Positions 39,239-48,116 of a DNA stretch of 64,000 nt are shown piece by piece. Source of the DNA: an uncultured bacterium. Its GTDB lineage: Bacteria; Bacteroidota; Ignavibacteria; Kapaibacteriales; UBA4661. A program made the position numbers and the translations under genes. The notes under the pieces are model-generated. The model worked only from the letters and a program-made list of their open reading frames with translations. It did no database searches and was not told the origin of the DNA. The stretch's first letter is position 1; every line of letters starts with the position of its first letter. The stretch is taken from contig CALCNX010000073.1 in assembly GCA_937899715.1 (NCBI GenBank), positions 1 through 64,000 on the forward strand. Reading direction: 5' to 3'.

Positions 39239-41913
39239 AGCCGCACCCTCGCACCGATATTAAGCGTAACTTGCGAGATGCGCCACGAACCGCCATCTAT
39301 AATGCTTCCAAGCGGATACGAATAGAGCGCTTCGGCACAAAAAGCGATATTACGCCATATCGGAAGAGTAATCCCCACGCCTCCAACAGCCGATGGAATC
39401 AACGTTTGCAAAGCCGGAAGTTCGCCGATAAGCGTACGGGCTTTATTTTCCGGGCGGTCGAGAAGTTTGAAATTGTCGGGTGTTACCACTTCAGCATGAG
39501 AATCTATTGCTTTGCTAAGTGCGTATGCGGCTTTCACACCCAGAAGTGCATAAAAATTGTTTGTTATGAATAACTCGCCCGCAAGCGTTAAGGACAAGTA
39601 CGAATTTTGCAAACTGAGCGTCTGCGCAAGCCAAAGCGGGGCAAGCGAACCATCCAACAGTCTCACGGAGCCTGCTACAACAGTGTCAGCAGCGCGAAGG
39701 TTTCCGGGCAAGCGCTCAAGCCCAACACGCGCCGACACGCCAAACAACGACGACATACGATGCCCCAACACCACACCAACACCCGTCGGCAGAATACTCA
39801 CGCTTTGGTCGCTGGAAAATGTTCCCACAGCAGGTATGCCGGGTAGCGCCCCAAAACTTGCGTCATGCGACGTAATGCTCACAGAGCCAAACACACCCGC
39901 ATACCACAGCGTACGCTTGGGGCAATAATCTGTTTCTCCTTGTGTAAGCGTCAGAAGATTGTCCGTGCCGAGTTGGTCTTTCGCAAAGCAAAGTGTGTAA
40001 ATGCTTTTATTTCCGGCAATATCGCTGAGTTCCAAAAGTGCTCGCCCGCTTCCGGTCTGACGTGCTTCATCGAACACGAGTTCGGCTTGGGGTGCTCCTG
40101 CGGAAATACTTGGCTCAGACAGCACCAAACCGCCTGAATTTATCACTCGTGCCGAGGCAAGCCCACGGTCATCCTCGCGGTCATCACGTATGAGTATCTT
40201 CGCCCGCCCGCTTGCGGCTGCCGTGAGTGGCTTCAAGAGCCGCCCGCCGACTTCTTCATCGCTCAGCTGAAGCCTCGCCAATGCACGGCGCTGAAGGAGT
40301 TGCTCGAATTGCTCTTCTGCCGTGAGCGTGTCCGACGATGTACGCTGCGGCAGCTTTGCGGTTGCCTGCACACCATTACTTGGAGCGGGTGTTTTCTCTC
40401 GTGACCCATTCTGCAATTTTGTGTATAAAATATCCATCGTAGGCGGTAAGGTATCCTTCACGGCAGTCAATTGCAGGAAGGACTGCCCAATCATATTGCC
40501 GTACGCATCGTAGCTATCTTGCCCATAGCCAAAACCATAACTATACAATCCAAACGGCTCATTACAATCAAACGTGTGCGTCCCAAAGCCTAGGCTGATT
40601 TGTGCGAGGTCGTAACGGCTTTCACCAAAGGGCACAAAGGCTTTTTCGCTCACCGGTTTGCCGTCAATTCTCAGACTGGGCGCTGCTTGGCGGGGAACAA
40701 CGATATTGACGTAATGCCGCCACTCACCGCGAATCGGTGTCGCCATGCGATAGTGCTTCAGAAATTGCTGCGTCGGGGTTATCAAAATCATCATCGGGTC
40801 GCCAATAGAATCCAGCGAGTTGACAAAACCGTGTGCGAACTGAGCAACCATAATGCGCTTGTCGCCCGTGATTTGCGTGTGGTTTGTCACGTTGCCGTCT
40901 TCATAGAATTCGCCCGCATTCAGCACAGAAACAAGCTGCCCATTGGAAAAAACCTTTGTGTCATTTTCCGCTGCGACGACCCGAATTGTGGATTTGGTGC
41001 GCCCGAAAAATTTCCCGACGTAATAATGCCGCCCCCACGCCGATACAGGTGGAAGCTGCTCTACAAGGTGATTATACCCTTGTTCGGGAATCGGTATGTA
41101 TGCGCCACTGTGCCCGCTAAAGACTGCAACGGGCTTATTTGCTTGCACAAGCGTTCCGGTCAAATCCGATGCCAGGCTTTTGCCCGCAGATGCGCCGCTC
41201 ACCTGATAAACATCGCCCTTGCGGAGTTGCACAGTAAAAGGCACGTTGGCAGGCTTGCCTGCTGCGGTGAGAGATGTTGGCGTAATGGTGACACTTGTGC
41301 TGTCTTCAGTAGCAATCACAGCAAGCTGCCCGATAAGACTTTCTGTCAATCGGTAATACGAAATAGCGCGGTACTCCGTTCCAAGCGCTTCCACAGGCAA
41401 GCCCATAAAACTATCGGTTGTTTGAAAGCGATGGCTAAGACCATAGACACTGACAGGCTTTTCAGAGGTAATATGCACAGCGAGACGCTCCGGTACTTCA
41501 CTAGAGCGAATCTGTGCAGCAGTGTCAATGCGTACAGGCACAACCGTTCCGCCCCGTATCCGGCTTTCTTGTTTGAAGAGAAGCCCATCAATCTCAATAC
41601 GAATCCGCGTATCTTCGCTGGAAGTAATGAATAATTCCAAAAAAAGTTGATTCAACTGCGGGAGCCTTCCTGTGCGGGGGTCGCGCTTCGATTCATTATC
41701 ATTTTTCTGGAAACACACCCAGAAATCACGCCCTTCGGACGTTGCTTTCACCGTTTCCTGCATTCGTTCAGGCTTCCCGACGTTTTTTTGAGCAAAGACC
41801 GAAAGGGTTGTCAAGAGAAAAGCAAGTGGAAAAGAATACGCCAGAAAGCGTACAGACCGCTTACGGTGGGATTTCTGAGATGTTTTTTGCAAGAATGAAA
41901 TAAGACGATCCAT
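39235..41913 (-). CDS. IgGFc-binding-like protein with C-terminal outer-membrane barrel
   Basis: This is an 892-aa protein. It has a basic N-terminus with a signal-type helix (residues 24-41, ending VFAQ). Residues 55-480 match the IgGFc-binding domain pattern (GRDFWVCFQKND, VAVFSGHSGAYIPIPEQ, HLVEQLPPVSAWGRHYYV, GDPMMILITPTQQFLKHY). A linker region follows, and the last 230 residues look like an outer-membrane beta-barrel ending TLNIGARVRL. An extracellular or surface adhesion role is inferred. No T9SS sorting domain is present, so the barrel may act as the anchor. It overlaps ccmB by four bases. Confidence 0.8.
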   Translation of the reverse strand: MDRLISFLQKTSQKSHRKRSVRFLAYSFPLAFLLTTLSVFAQKNVGKPERMQETVKATSEGRDFWVCFQKNDNESKRDPRTGRLPQLNQLFLELFITSSEDTRIRIEIDGLLFKQESRIRGGTVVPVRIDTAAQIRSSEVPERLAVHITSEKPVSVYGLSHRFQTTDSFMGLPVEALGTEYRAISYYRLTESLIGQLAVIATEDSTSVTITPTSLTAAGKPANVPFTVQLRKGDVYQVSGASAGKSLASDLTGTLVQANKPVAVFSGHSGAYIPIPEQGYNHLVEQLPPVSAWGRHYYVGKFFGRTKSTIRVVAAENDTKVFSNGQLVSVLNAGEFYEDGNVTNHTQITGDKRIMVAQFAHGFVNSLDSIGDPMMILITPTQQFLKHYRMATPIRGEWRHYVNIVVPRQAAPSLRIDGKPVSEKAFVPFGESRYDLAQISLGFGTHTFDCNEPFGLYSYGFGYGQDSYDAYGNMIGQSFLQLTAVKDTLPPTMDILYTKLQNGSREKTPAPSNGVQATAKLPQRTSSDTLTAEEQFEQLLQRRALARLQLSDEEVGGRLLKPLTAAASGRAKILIRDDREDDRGLASARVINSGGLVLSEPSISAGAPQAELVFDEARQTGSGRALLELSDIAGNKSIYTLCFAKDQLGTDNLLTLTQGETDYCPKRTLWYAGVFGSVSITSHDASFGALPGIPAVGTFSSDQSVSILPTGVGVVLGHRMSSLFGVSARVGLERLPGNLRAADTVVAGSVRLLDGSLAPLWLAQTLSLQNSYLSLTLAGELFITNNFYALLGVKAAYALSKAIDSHAEVVTPDNFKLLDRPENKARTLIGELPALQTLIPSAVGGVGITLPIWRNIAFCAEALYSYPLGSIIDGGSWRISQVTLNIGARVRL

Positions 41914-41937
41914 GAAGCAGAAGAAAAATGGGAAGAA

Positions 41938-42549
41938 TTAACGAAGCACGTTGCGAAGAGCTTTGCGCAAAAGCTGCTCGACGGTAAATTGGACATTCGG
42001 GTCGGCTTGCAGAGCGGACTTGATAGCTTTGTCGGCGGCGGCGCGTTGGTAGCCGAGTTTGACCATCGCGGCAAGGGTTTCTTCGCGCACATCGCGCTGC
42101 GTGGCGCTTGCAATCGCGTCTTCGGGCGATTCCTCGAAGCCTTCGACCTTGCCGATTTTGTCCCTCAGTTCCACAATAATCCGTTCGGCTGTCTTTTTGC
42201 CCACACCGGGCAGTTTTTGCAAGCGCGAGAGGTCGCCACGCATGATGGTATCTTGCAGTTCGGGCAAATTGCCGGCAGACAAAATCGTAATGGCAATTTT
42301 GGGTCCGATACCGCTAATGGAAATAAGCAATTTGAAAATATCACGCTCCGCATCGCTCAGGAAGCCAAAAAGCTGCTGTGCATCTTCGCGGACAATCATC
42401 ATCGTCAGCAGTGTAACGGGCGCTCCTACATCGGGCAGTTTATCGGAAGTAATCGTCGAGACGGAAACCTGATAGCCAACACCGCCGCAGTCTATCACGA
42501 CATCAACGGGCGTTTTATGGACGAGCGAACCGCGAAGTTGAGCAATCAT
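41938..42549 (-). CDS. ruvA: Holliday junction branch migration protein RuvA
   Basis: This 203-aa subunit binds four-way junctions and recruits the RuvB motor. Domain I is the N-terminal OB fold (MIAQLRGSLVHKTP). Helix-hairpin-helix motifs appear as ISGIGPKIAITILS and LPGVGKKTAERIIVEL. Domain III at the C-terminus has AAMVKLGYQRAAADKAI. Length is standard. ruvB and ruvC are not in the window. Confidence 0.97.
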   Translation of the reverse strand: MIAQLRGSLVHKTPVDVVIDCGGVGYQVSVSTITSDKLPDVGAPVTLLTMMIVREDAQQLFGFLSDAERDIFKLLISISGIGPKIAITILSAGNLPELQDTIMRGDLSRLQKLPGVGKKTAERIIVELRDKIGKVEGFEESPEDAIASATQRDVREETLAAMVKLGYQRAAADKAIKSALQADPNVQFTVEQLLRKALRNVLR

Positions 42550-42624
42550 AGCGCCTAGAATGGATGCAAAGAATGATACGAAAAATAATACGACGAATCG
42601 TGAAAATGTGGGGAACTGGACAAG

Positions 42625-43011
42625 TTAGGAGATGTTCATCACTTCAAATGCCTTCAGCAAGGGCTGGTAATGGCAAAGCAACGTGTAGTCATGCGTTGAT
42701 TCTTTGCCCTCGGCATTCAGCAGAATGACTCGTACATCCACGGTGGCGGCATCTTTCTGACGCGAAGATTCGTCCGGCAGACGCAAAAAGCCGCGAATAA
42801 TGATTGCCACTACCTGCGTGTACCCAGTGTTACAAAGCCTGACAAGTTGCCTGATAACCGCCGCGTTCAGCCCCACGCCTACACCCATCTTCGGGAATGC
42901 GGTATAAAGCTGCTGTTTGTCCAACAACATTCGTTTGTCATTACCGGCAAATTCCGGTATTTCACGGAGAATCACCTCAACAATATCTTCTTGTACTGGT
43001 TTCGGCGGCAT
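42625..43011 (-). CDS. Conserved-looking hypothetical protein
   Basis: This is a 128-aa soluble protein with no signal peptide or membrane segment. It is mixed alpha/beta with a helical N-terminal half and a strand-rich C-terminal half (AATVDVRVILLNAEGKE, then HDYTLLCHYQ). I recognise no family. It lies 75 bases upstream of ruvA on the same strand and could share its transcript. Confidence 0.65.
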   Translation of the reverse strand: MPPKPVQEDIVEVILREIPEFAGNDKRMLLDKQQLYTAFPKMGVGVGLNAAVIRQLVRLCNTGYTQVVAIIIRGFLRLPDESSRQKDAATVDVRVILLNAEGKESTHDYTLLCHYQPLLKAFEVMNIS

Positions 43012-43131
43012 GGGTGCTGTTGGTTAGGGGTAAAAAAGTAATGACTGCAAAATATTCCATTTGCACACGAGTACAAAACGTAGGAACTTGCAAAGTACGA
43101 TATTTCACGAAAAAACTCACGTCTTGTTTTT

Positions 43132-44211
43132 ATGCTTCCAATAATTCGTTCCGTTCTTGTCATTCGTCTCAGTTCTATGGGCGATGTGCTGCTCGCCACA
43201 GCGCTTGTTCGTGAACTCCGCACGCAGTTTCCCGATGCGCGGATAGATGTGTGCGTGAATGAAGAATGGAGCGATATTTTCCGTTACAATCCGCATTGCA
43301 GCAATGTTCTCGCCTATAATCGTTCATGGTCTCGTACTGAACTTTCTCGGTGGAAAAAAGAAATCCAACAATCGCTGCAAGAAACGACGGGCAACACGCG
43401 CTACGATTGGATTCTCGACCTTCAGCGCAACCACCGTTCACGCCGCATCAGAAGCGGGCTGGGGCAAAATGTACGCCGAATCAAGAAGCATCGCGTCCAT
43501 AAACTTGCTCTTGTGCATTTGAAAAGCAATTTTCATTCCAAAACACTGCATAGTACCGAACGCTACCGTGAAACCGCAGCAACACTGGATGTACACGATG
43601 ACGGGCAGGGTTTGGAATTTTGGTTGCCGGAGGAGAAGGTGCGGCATATTCGTCAAGCAACAACAACAATATCATCATCAGACATTGTCCGCATTGCTCT
43701 CGCTCCGGGAGCGCATCACGCCACAAAACGCTGGCTACCGGAGCATTTTGCGAACAGCGCACTCATACTTGCTGAACGCTTTCGGAGCGAGGGCAGAGAA
43801 TCCGAAATTGTCCTATTGGGTGGGAAAGCGGATACAGACTTGTGCGCGGACGTAGCATCGCTTTTAGAAGGGAAAGTGCGCGTAGAAAATGCTTACAGCG
43901 CATCATCACTCATGGACACCACACGAATGTTAGATTCGTGTTCGCTACTTCTCTGCAACGATACGGGTGTGATGCACCTTGCCGCAGCGCGTGGGGTTCC
44001 GCTTGTGGCGGTCTTTGGTTCGACGGTACCGGAATTGGGGTTTGCGCCATTTCGTGTGCCGCACCGCATTGCACAGGCTCCCGTGGACTGCCGCCCATGC
44101 ACGCACATCGGGCGCGAATCGTGCCCGAAAGGACATTTCAAGTGCATGAAACTCGTCTCAGCCGAAAGCGTAGCCGATGCTGCATGGGAACTGGTCGTGC
44201 AACAAGAATAG
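43132..44211 (+). CDS. Glycosyltransferase family 9 (heptosyltransferase-like)
   Basis: This is a 359-aa GT-B enzyme resembling lipopolysaccharide heptosyltransferases. The N-terminus RSVLVIRLSSMGDVLLATA and C-terminal CNDTGVMHLAAARGVPLVAVFG are the family hallmarks. APGAHHATKRWLPEHFA is the central acceptor/donor region. It likely acts at the cytoplasmic face in lipopolysaccharide core or other glycan synthesis. The exact sugar cannot be told. It ends 15 bases before the convergent hutH. Confidence 0.92.
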   Translation: MLPIIRSVLVIRLSSMGDVLLATALVRELRTQFPDARIDVCVNEEWSDIFRYNPHCSNVLAYNRSWSRTELSRWKKEIQQSLQETTGNTRYDWILDLQRNHRSRRIRSGLGQNVRRIKKHRVHKLALVHLKSNFHSKTLHSTERYRETAATLDVHDDGQGLEFWLPEEKVRHIRQATTTISSSDIVRIALAPGAHHATKRWLPEHFANSALILAERFRSEGRESEIVLLGGKADTDLCADVASLLEGKVRVENAYSASSLMDTTRMLDSCSLLLCNDTGVMHLAAARGVPLVAVFGSTVPELGFAPFRVPHRIAQAPVDCRPCTHIGRESCPKGHFKCMKLVSAESVADAAWELVVQQE

Positions 44212-44226
44212 TCTCCACCGGCAATA

Positions 44227-45777
44227 TTATTTTTTTGCAGCCGCCGACTCAATAGCACCGCTCTCTACCATGCGCCGCACAGATTCTACGTCATCATAGA
44301 TAATACGGTCGATGTCCATAAACGGCACGGTGGCGCGGATGGTCGCCCGTACTGATTCCAACGGCTCACTTGAACGGAGTGGCTGCAAGAAATCCACGCC
44401 CTGCGCAGCGCATAAAAGCTCAATCGCCAGTACACGTTCCAAGTTTTGCACAACGCGCCAGCCTTTTTGCGCGGCAATACTGCCCATCGAGTTGTGGTCT
44501 TCCTGATTGGCGCTGGTGGGAATGGAATCCACGCTTGCGGGATGACACAGCACCTTGTTTTCCGAGACTATCGAGGCGGCAGTGTATTGAGCAATCATCA
44601 GTCCTGAGTTCAAGCCGCCCTTGGGAGCAAGAAAGCGCGGAAGCCCGCTTAACGCACCATTGACAAGACGCTCTGTGCGCCGTTCCGAGATATTTGCCAA
44701 TTCCGCACAAGCGATTGCCAGAAAGTCTAGTGCCAAAGCGAGCGGCTGCCCGTGGAAATTGCCGCCTTCAAGGTGAAAGCCTTGCCCGGGGTTGTTTTCG
44801 TCAGGAAAAATAAGTGGGTTATCCGTAGCAGCATTAATTTCTTTTTCCAGCACCGACCGCACATAGCCGATAGCATCACGCGAAGCGCCGTGAACCTGCG
44901 GCATACACCGCAGCGAATAAGCATCCTGCACACGATTGTCCACCGCCGCGTCGCGGTGCGATTCGCGGATTTGGCTGCCGTACATGAGTCCGCGTAGATT
45001 CTGTGCTGACTGCAACTGCCCTACAAAACCGCGTACTTTGTGCAAACGCTCGTCAAATGCAGTGTCCGTGCCGCGCAAAGCCTCAGCAGTGAGCGCTCCG
45101 GCAATATCTGCCACTTCTGCCAGATGCAACGCCTTGTGCAGCGAAAGCACACCAAAAGCGCACATCATCTGCGTTCCGTTTATCATCGCCAAGCCTTCTT
45201 TTGCCTGAAGCCGTATCGGCTCGATACCGTGCGCTCGCAACACGTCTCCAGACGGCTTTATTTCTACATTTCCATCGGTCTCTACCAGAATACGCCCTTT
45301 CCCAATCGCTGCCAGCGCAATGTGCGACAACTGCACCAAATCGCCGCTGCTGCCCACCGAGCCTTGCTCCGGCACAGCAGGAACAATATCGGCATTCAGC
45401 ATGGCAACGAGCGTTTCGAGGGTTTCAAGTCGAATGCCGGAATAGCCCTTGGCAAGAGCATTGATACGCAGCACAAGCATTGCCCGCACAAAGGAGCGAG
45501 GAAGCCACGCACCTGCACCAACACTGTGCGAAAGAATAAGATTTTCCTGCAGCTGCTCCAAATCCTCCTGCGAAATGCGCACATTAGCAAATTCTCCGAA
45601 GCCAGTCGTTACGCCATAAACAGGCTCATTCGATGCAACCCATTGCTCAACAATAGCGCGTGAACGCCGGACGGCAGTTTTGGCATCGGCGCTCAGTTCC
45701 ACACGGTGTTCGGGGGACAAAGCAATAGAGGCTACGTCCTCAAGCGTGAGGGAATTTCCGTCGAGAAGAATCGTCAT
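44227..45777 (-). CDS. hutH: Histidine ammonia-lyase
   Basis: This 516-aa enzyme deaminates histidine to urocanate, the first step of the Hut pathway. The electrophilic MIO cofactor normally forms from Ala-Ser-Gly. Here the motif is Ser143-Ser144-Gly145 (GSVGSSGDL). Other active-site elements are intact: Tyr54 in VYGVTTGFG, the INGTQ asparagine, DAYSLRCMPQVHG and EGGNFHGQPL. It is the last gene of hutU-hutI-hutG-hutH, 55 bases after hutG. Length is normal. Confidence 0.96.
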   Translation of the reverse strand: MTILLDGNSLTLEDVASIALSPEHRVELSADAKTAVRRSRAIVEQWVASNEPVYGVTTGFGEFANVRISQEDLEQLQENLILSHSVGAGAWLPRSFVRAMLVLRINALAKGYSGIRLETLETLVAMLNADIVPAVPEQGSVGSSGDLVQLSHIALAAIGKGRILVETDGNVEIKPSGDVLRAHGIEPIRLQAKEGLAMINGTQMMCAFGVLSLHKALHLAEVADIAGALTAEALRGTDTAFDERLHKVRGFVGQLQSAQNLRGLMYGSQIRESHRDAAVDNRVQDAYSLRCMPQVHGASRDAIGYVRSVLEKEINAATDNPLIFPDENNPGQGFHLEGGNFHGQPLALALDFLAIACAELANISERRTERLVNGALSGLPRFLAPKGGLNSGLMIAQYTAASIVSENKVLCHPASVDSIPTSANQEDHNSMGSIAAQKGWRVVQNLERVLAIELLCAAQGVDFLQPLRSSEPLESVRATIRATVPFMDIDRIIYDDVESVRRMVESGAIESAAAKK

Positions 45778-45832
45778 GGTAATCTAATATTGAGATGAAA
45801 AGAAAATTCGTAATTGGAAAGGAAGCAACTTC

Positions 45833-46855
45833 TCAGCGCTGAACAAAACCGCTCAGGAAGTGCATCACCACAAGCGCGGCAAGTTTTGCCGTCCTACCGT
45901 CAGCGTCATATTCAGGGTTGACTTCGGCAATATCAATGAACTGCACGGACGAATGTTTACCCGCCAGAAATGCCGCTTGCAGCATATCCTCTGCAAATAA
46001 GCCCACGGGCGAAGGGGCGCTCACGCCGGGCGCATCGGCACTCCGCACGGCATCCATGTCAAAGCTGACCATCACACGCTCCACATTTGCCGAAGTGATA
46101 TGCAATGCCTCTGCAAATGTCTGCCCACAGCCGTTTGCACGAACTCGGTCAAGCGTCAGCACAGTAGCGCCGCGATTTACCATTTCCTCAAAATGTTCTG
46201 CGACATTTGCAAAAGGCTGAATGCCAAATTCAACCATATTTGCGGGGAGAAGTTTTTTGCGCTCATCCTCCAGCATCAGTCGGAACGATGTGCCGCTATG
46301 ACGCTCCGGCACAGGCGGGCGGAAATCCAAGTGTGCATCAATGTTGAGAACGCCTACACGCTCAACTGCCCGCGACATTCCACAAAAATTCGGGTACGAA
46401 ATGTCATGTCCCCCACCCAACACAATCGGCACAATACCTTGCTCCATGATGATTTCGACCGCATACTCAAGACGCTCATGCGTTTCCTCCAGCGTAGAGC
46501 CTTCGCGGATGTCGCCAAAATCGAATATTCTAAGCGCAGGAATATCATTTTGCGGGAATTGGTCGGGATGGAGCGGCGTAAGTTTATACAATGCCCGCCG
46601 AATCTCCGTGGGCGCACGACGCGCTCCCACACGACCTTTGTTGCGGTGCACACCTTCGTCTTCCGGCACACCCACAATTCCTATTTTCACCTCCGGCACA
46701 TACCCCTCCATTTTGCGAAGCACAAGGTCGCCCATGCGCACGTCGGCAGAATCATTCCGCGAGAAGAAGAGATTGGGAGCGGGTTCGATAAGAATATCGC
46801 GCAAGTGTTCTGCGGGATTTGTTATTCCCGAATTGGTCATTTCTGAATTGGTCAT
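45833..46855 (-). CDS. hutG: Formimidoylglutamase (arginase family)
   Basis: This is a 340-aa ureohydrolase hydrolysing N-formimidoyl-glutamate to glutamate and formamide. Binuclear metal ligands are visible: His150 in GGGHD, Asp173-x-His175-x-Asp177 in DAHLD, and the SFDMDAV pair. VGVPEDEGVHRNKGRVGARR is the family N-terminus. The first 13 residues carry a small repeated MTNS/ITNP pattern. ATG overlaps the hutI stop by four bases. Confidence 0.94.
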   Translation of the reverse strand: MTNSEMTNSGITNPAEHLRDILIEPAPNLFFSRNDSADVRMGDLVLRKMEGYVPEVKIGIVGVPEDEGVHRNKGRVGARRAPTEIRRALYKLTPLHPDQFPQNDIPALRIFDFGDIREGSTLEETHERLEYAVEIIMEQGIVPIVLGGGHDISYPNFCGMSRAVERVGVLNIDAHLDFRPPVPERHSGTSFRLMLEDERKKLLPANMVEFGIQPFANVAEHFEEMVNRGATVLTLDRVRANGCGQTFAEALHITSANVERVMVSFDMDAVRSADAPGVSAPSPVGLFAEDMLQAAFLAGKHSSVQFIDIAEVNPEYDADGRTAKLAALVVMHFLSGFVQR

Positions 46856-48093
46856 ACGACGACTTTTCCGTTTTTAATAACGTGAGCAATGTGATTCATG
46901 CCGAAATGGTAGGATAATTCGTAAAAATGTGCAACGTCGCAAAGCAGAATATCTGCTTGCTTGCCAACTTCAATGCTCCCGCGCTCATGCGCCAGACAGA
47001 GTGCCGCAGCGCCATTCAGCGTTGAGGCTGTAAGCGCCTCCTCCGGTGTCATCCGCATTTGGGTAGAGGCAAGCGTCATCATCATCGGCATCGAAAATGT
47101 CACCGATGAGCCGGGGTTGAAGTCCGTAGCAAGCGCGACCGTCCCGCCAGCATCAATCACCGCCCGCAATGGCGGATAGGGATGATTGAGAAACAGCGAT
47201 GCGCCCGGAAGCCCCGTTGCAATGGTTTCGGAAGTGGCAATAATTTCCACCCCTTTGGGCGTGGTACATTCCAGATGGTCAACCGAGACAGCACCCAAGC
47301 GTACACCAAGCGCAGAGGCTCCGCTATCGGAAAGTTGGTCAGCATGAAGTTTTAATGCAAAGCCCAGTTCCCGTGCTGTCTTCAGAACACGTTCCGATTG
47401 CTCCAGCGAAAAATAATTCTCCTCGCAAAAAATATCGCAAAACACAGCCAAATTGCGCTCCTTGACGGCAGGCAACATTTCCTTGCAGACGATCTCGATA
47501 TACCCTTCGCGGTCGTTTTTGTACTCCGGCGGAAAGGCGTGTGCGCCGAGGAACGTGGGAACAATCGTCATCGGGTGCGTCCGCGCAAGTTCTTGAATTA
47601 CTTCCAAGATTTTCAGTTCCGATGCGGTGTCCAACCCGTAGCCACTTTTGATTTCCACCGTCGTCGTGCCATGCCGGAGCATTGCGTCGAGACGCTTTTT
47701 CCCGATAGCATAAAGTTCTTCGTGCGAGGCGGTGCGCGTGGCATTCATCGTCGAAAGAATACCGCCGCCCGCAGCAGCAATTTCCTGATAGGTCTTGCCC
47801 GCCGAGCGCATAGCAAATTCATTTGCACGGTTTCCGCCAAAGACGGTGTGCGTGTGCGAATCCACAAAGCCCGGCACTGCGGTCATACCTCTGGCATCGA
47901 ATCGTTCTGCGGCATTTGCTTCTTTTTCTAATTCCGCCGAAGCGCCAATACGAGCGATAATACCGTTTTCGATAAGGATGGCGGCGTTTTGCTCCGTGTG
48001 GATAGTGCCCATTGCCACGCCGGACAGACGTGGTGCATTTTCGGCGCGCGGAGTCGCCAAGCTACCGATGTTGTAGAGAAGAAGTGAAGCCAT
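46852..48093 (-). CDS. hutI: Imidazolonepropionase
   Basis: This 413-aa metal-dependent amidohydrolase opens imidazolone propionate to formimidoylglutamate. The metal motif is DSHTHTVFGGNR. Others are EIKSGYGLD, FLGAHAFPPEY and ATDFNPGSS. ATG at 48093 is chosen because the longer open frame runs into hutU. It starts 23 bases after hutU and overlaps hutG. Confidence 0.97.
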   Translation of the reverse strand: MASLLLYNIGSLATPRAENAPRLSGVAMGTIHTEQNAAILIENGIIARIGASAELEKEANAAERFDARGMTAVPGFVDSHTHTVFGGNRANEFAMRSAGKTYQEIAAAGGGILSTMNATRTASHEELYAIGKKRLDAMLRHGTTTVEIKSGYGLDTASELKILEVIQELARTHPMTIVPTFLGAHAFPPEYKNDREGYIEIVCKEMLPAVKERNLAVFCDIFCEENYFSLEQSERVLKTARELGFALKLHADQLSDSGASALGVRLGAVSVDHLECTTPKGVEIIATSETIATGLPGASLFLNHPYPPLRAVIDAGGTVALATDFNPGSSVTFSMPMMMTLASTQMRMTPEEALTASTLNGAAALCLAHERGSIEVGKQADILLCDVAHFYELSYHFGMNHIAHVIKNGKVVV

Positions 48094-48116
48094 TTGCGAG
48101 AGGGAAATAGAGAATT

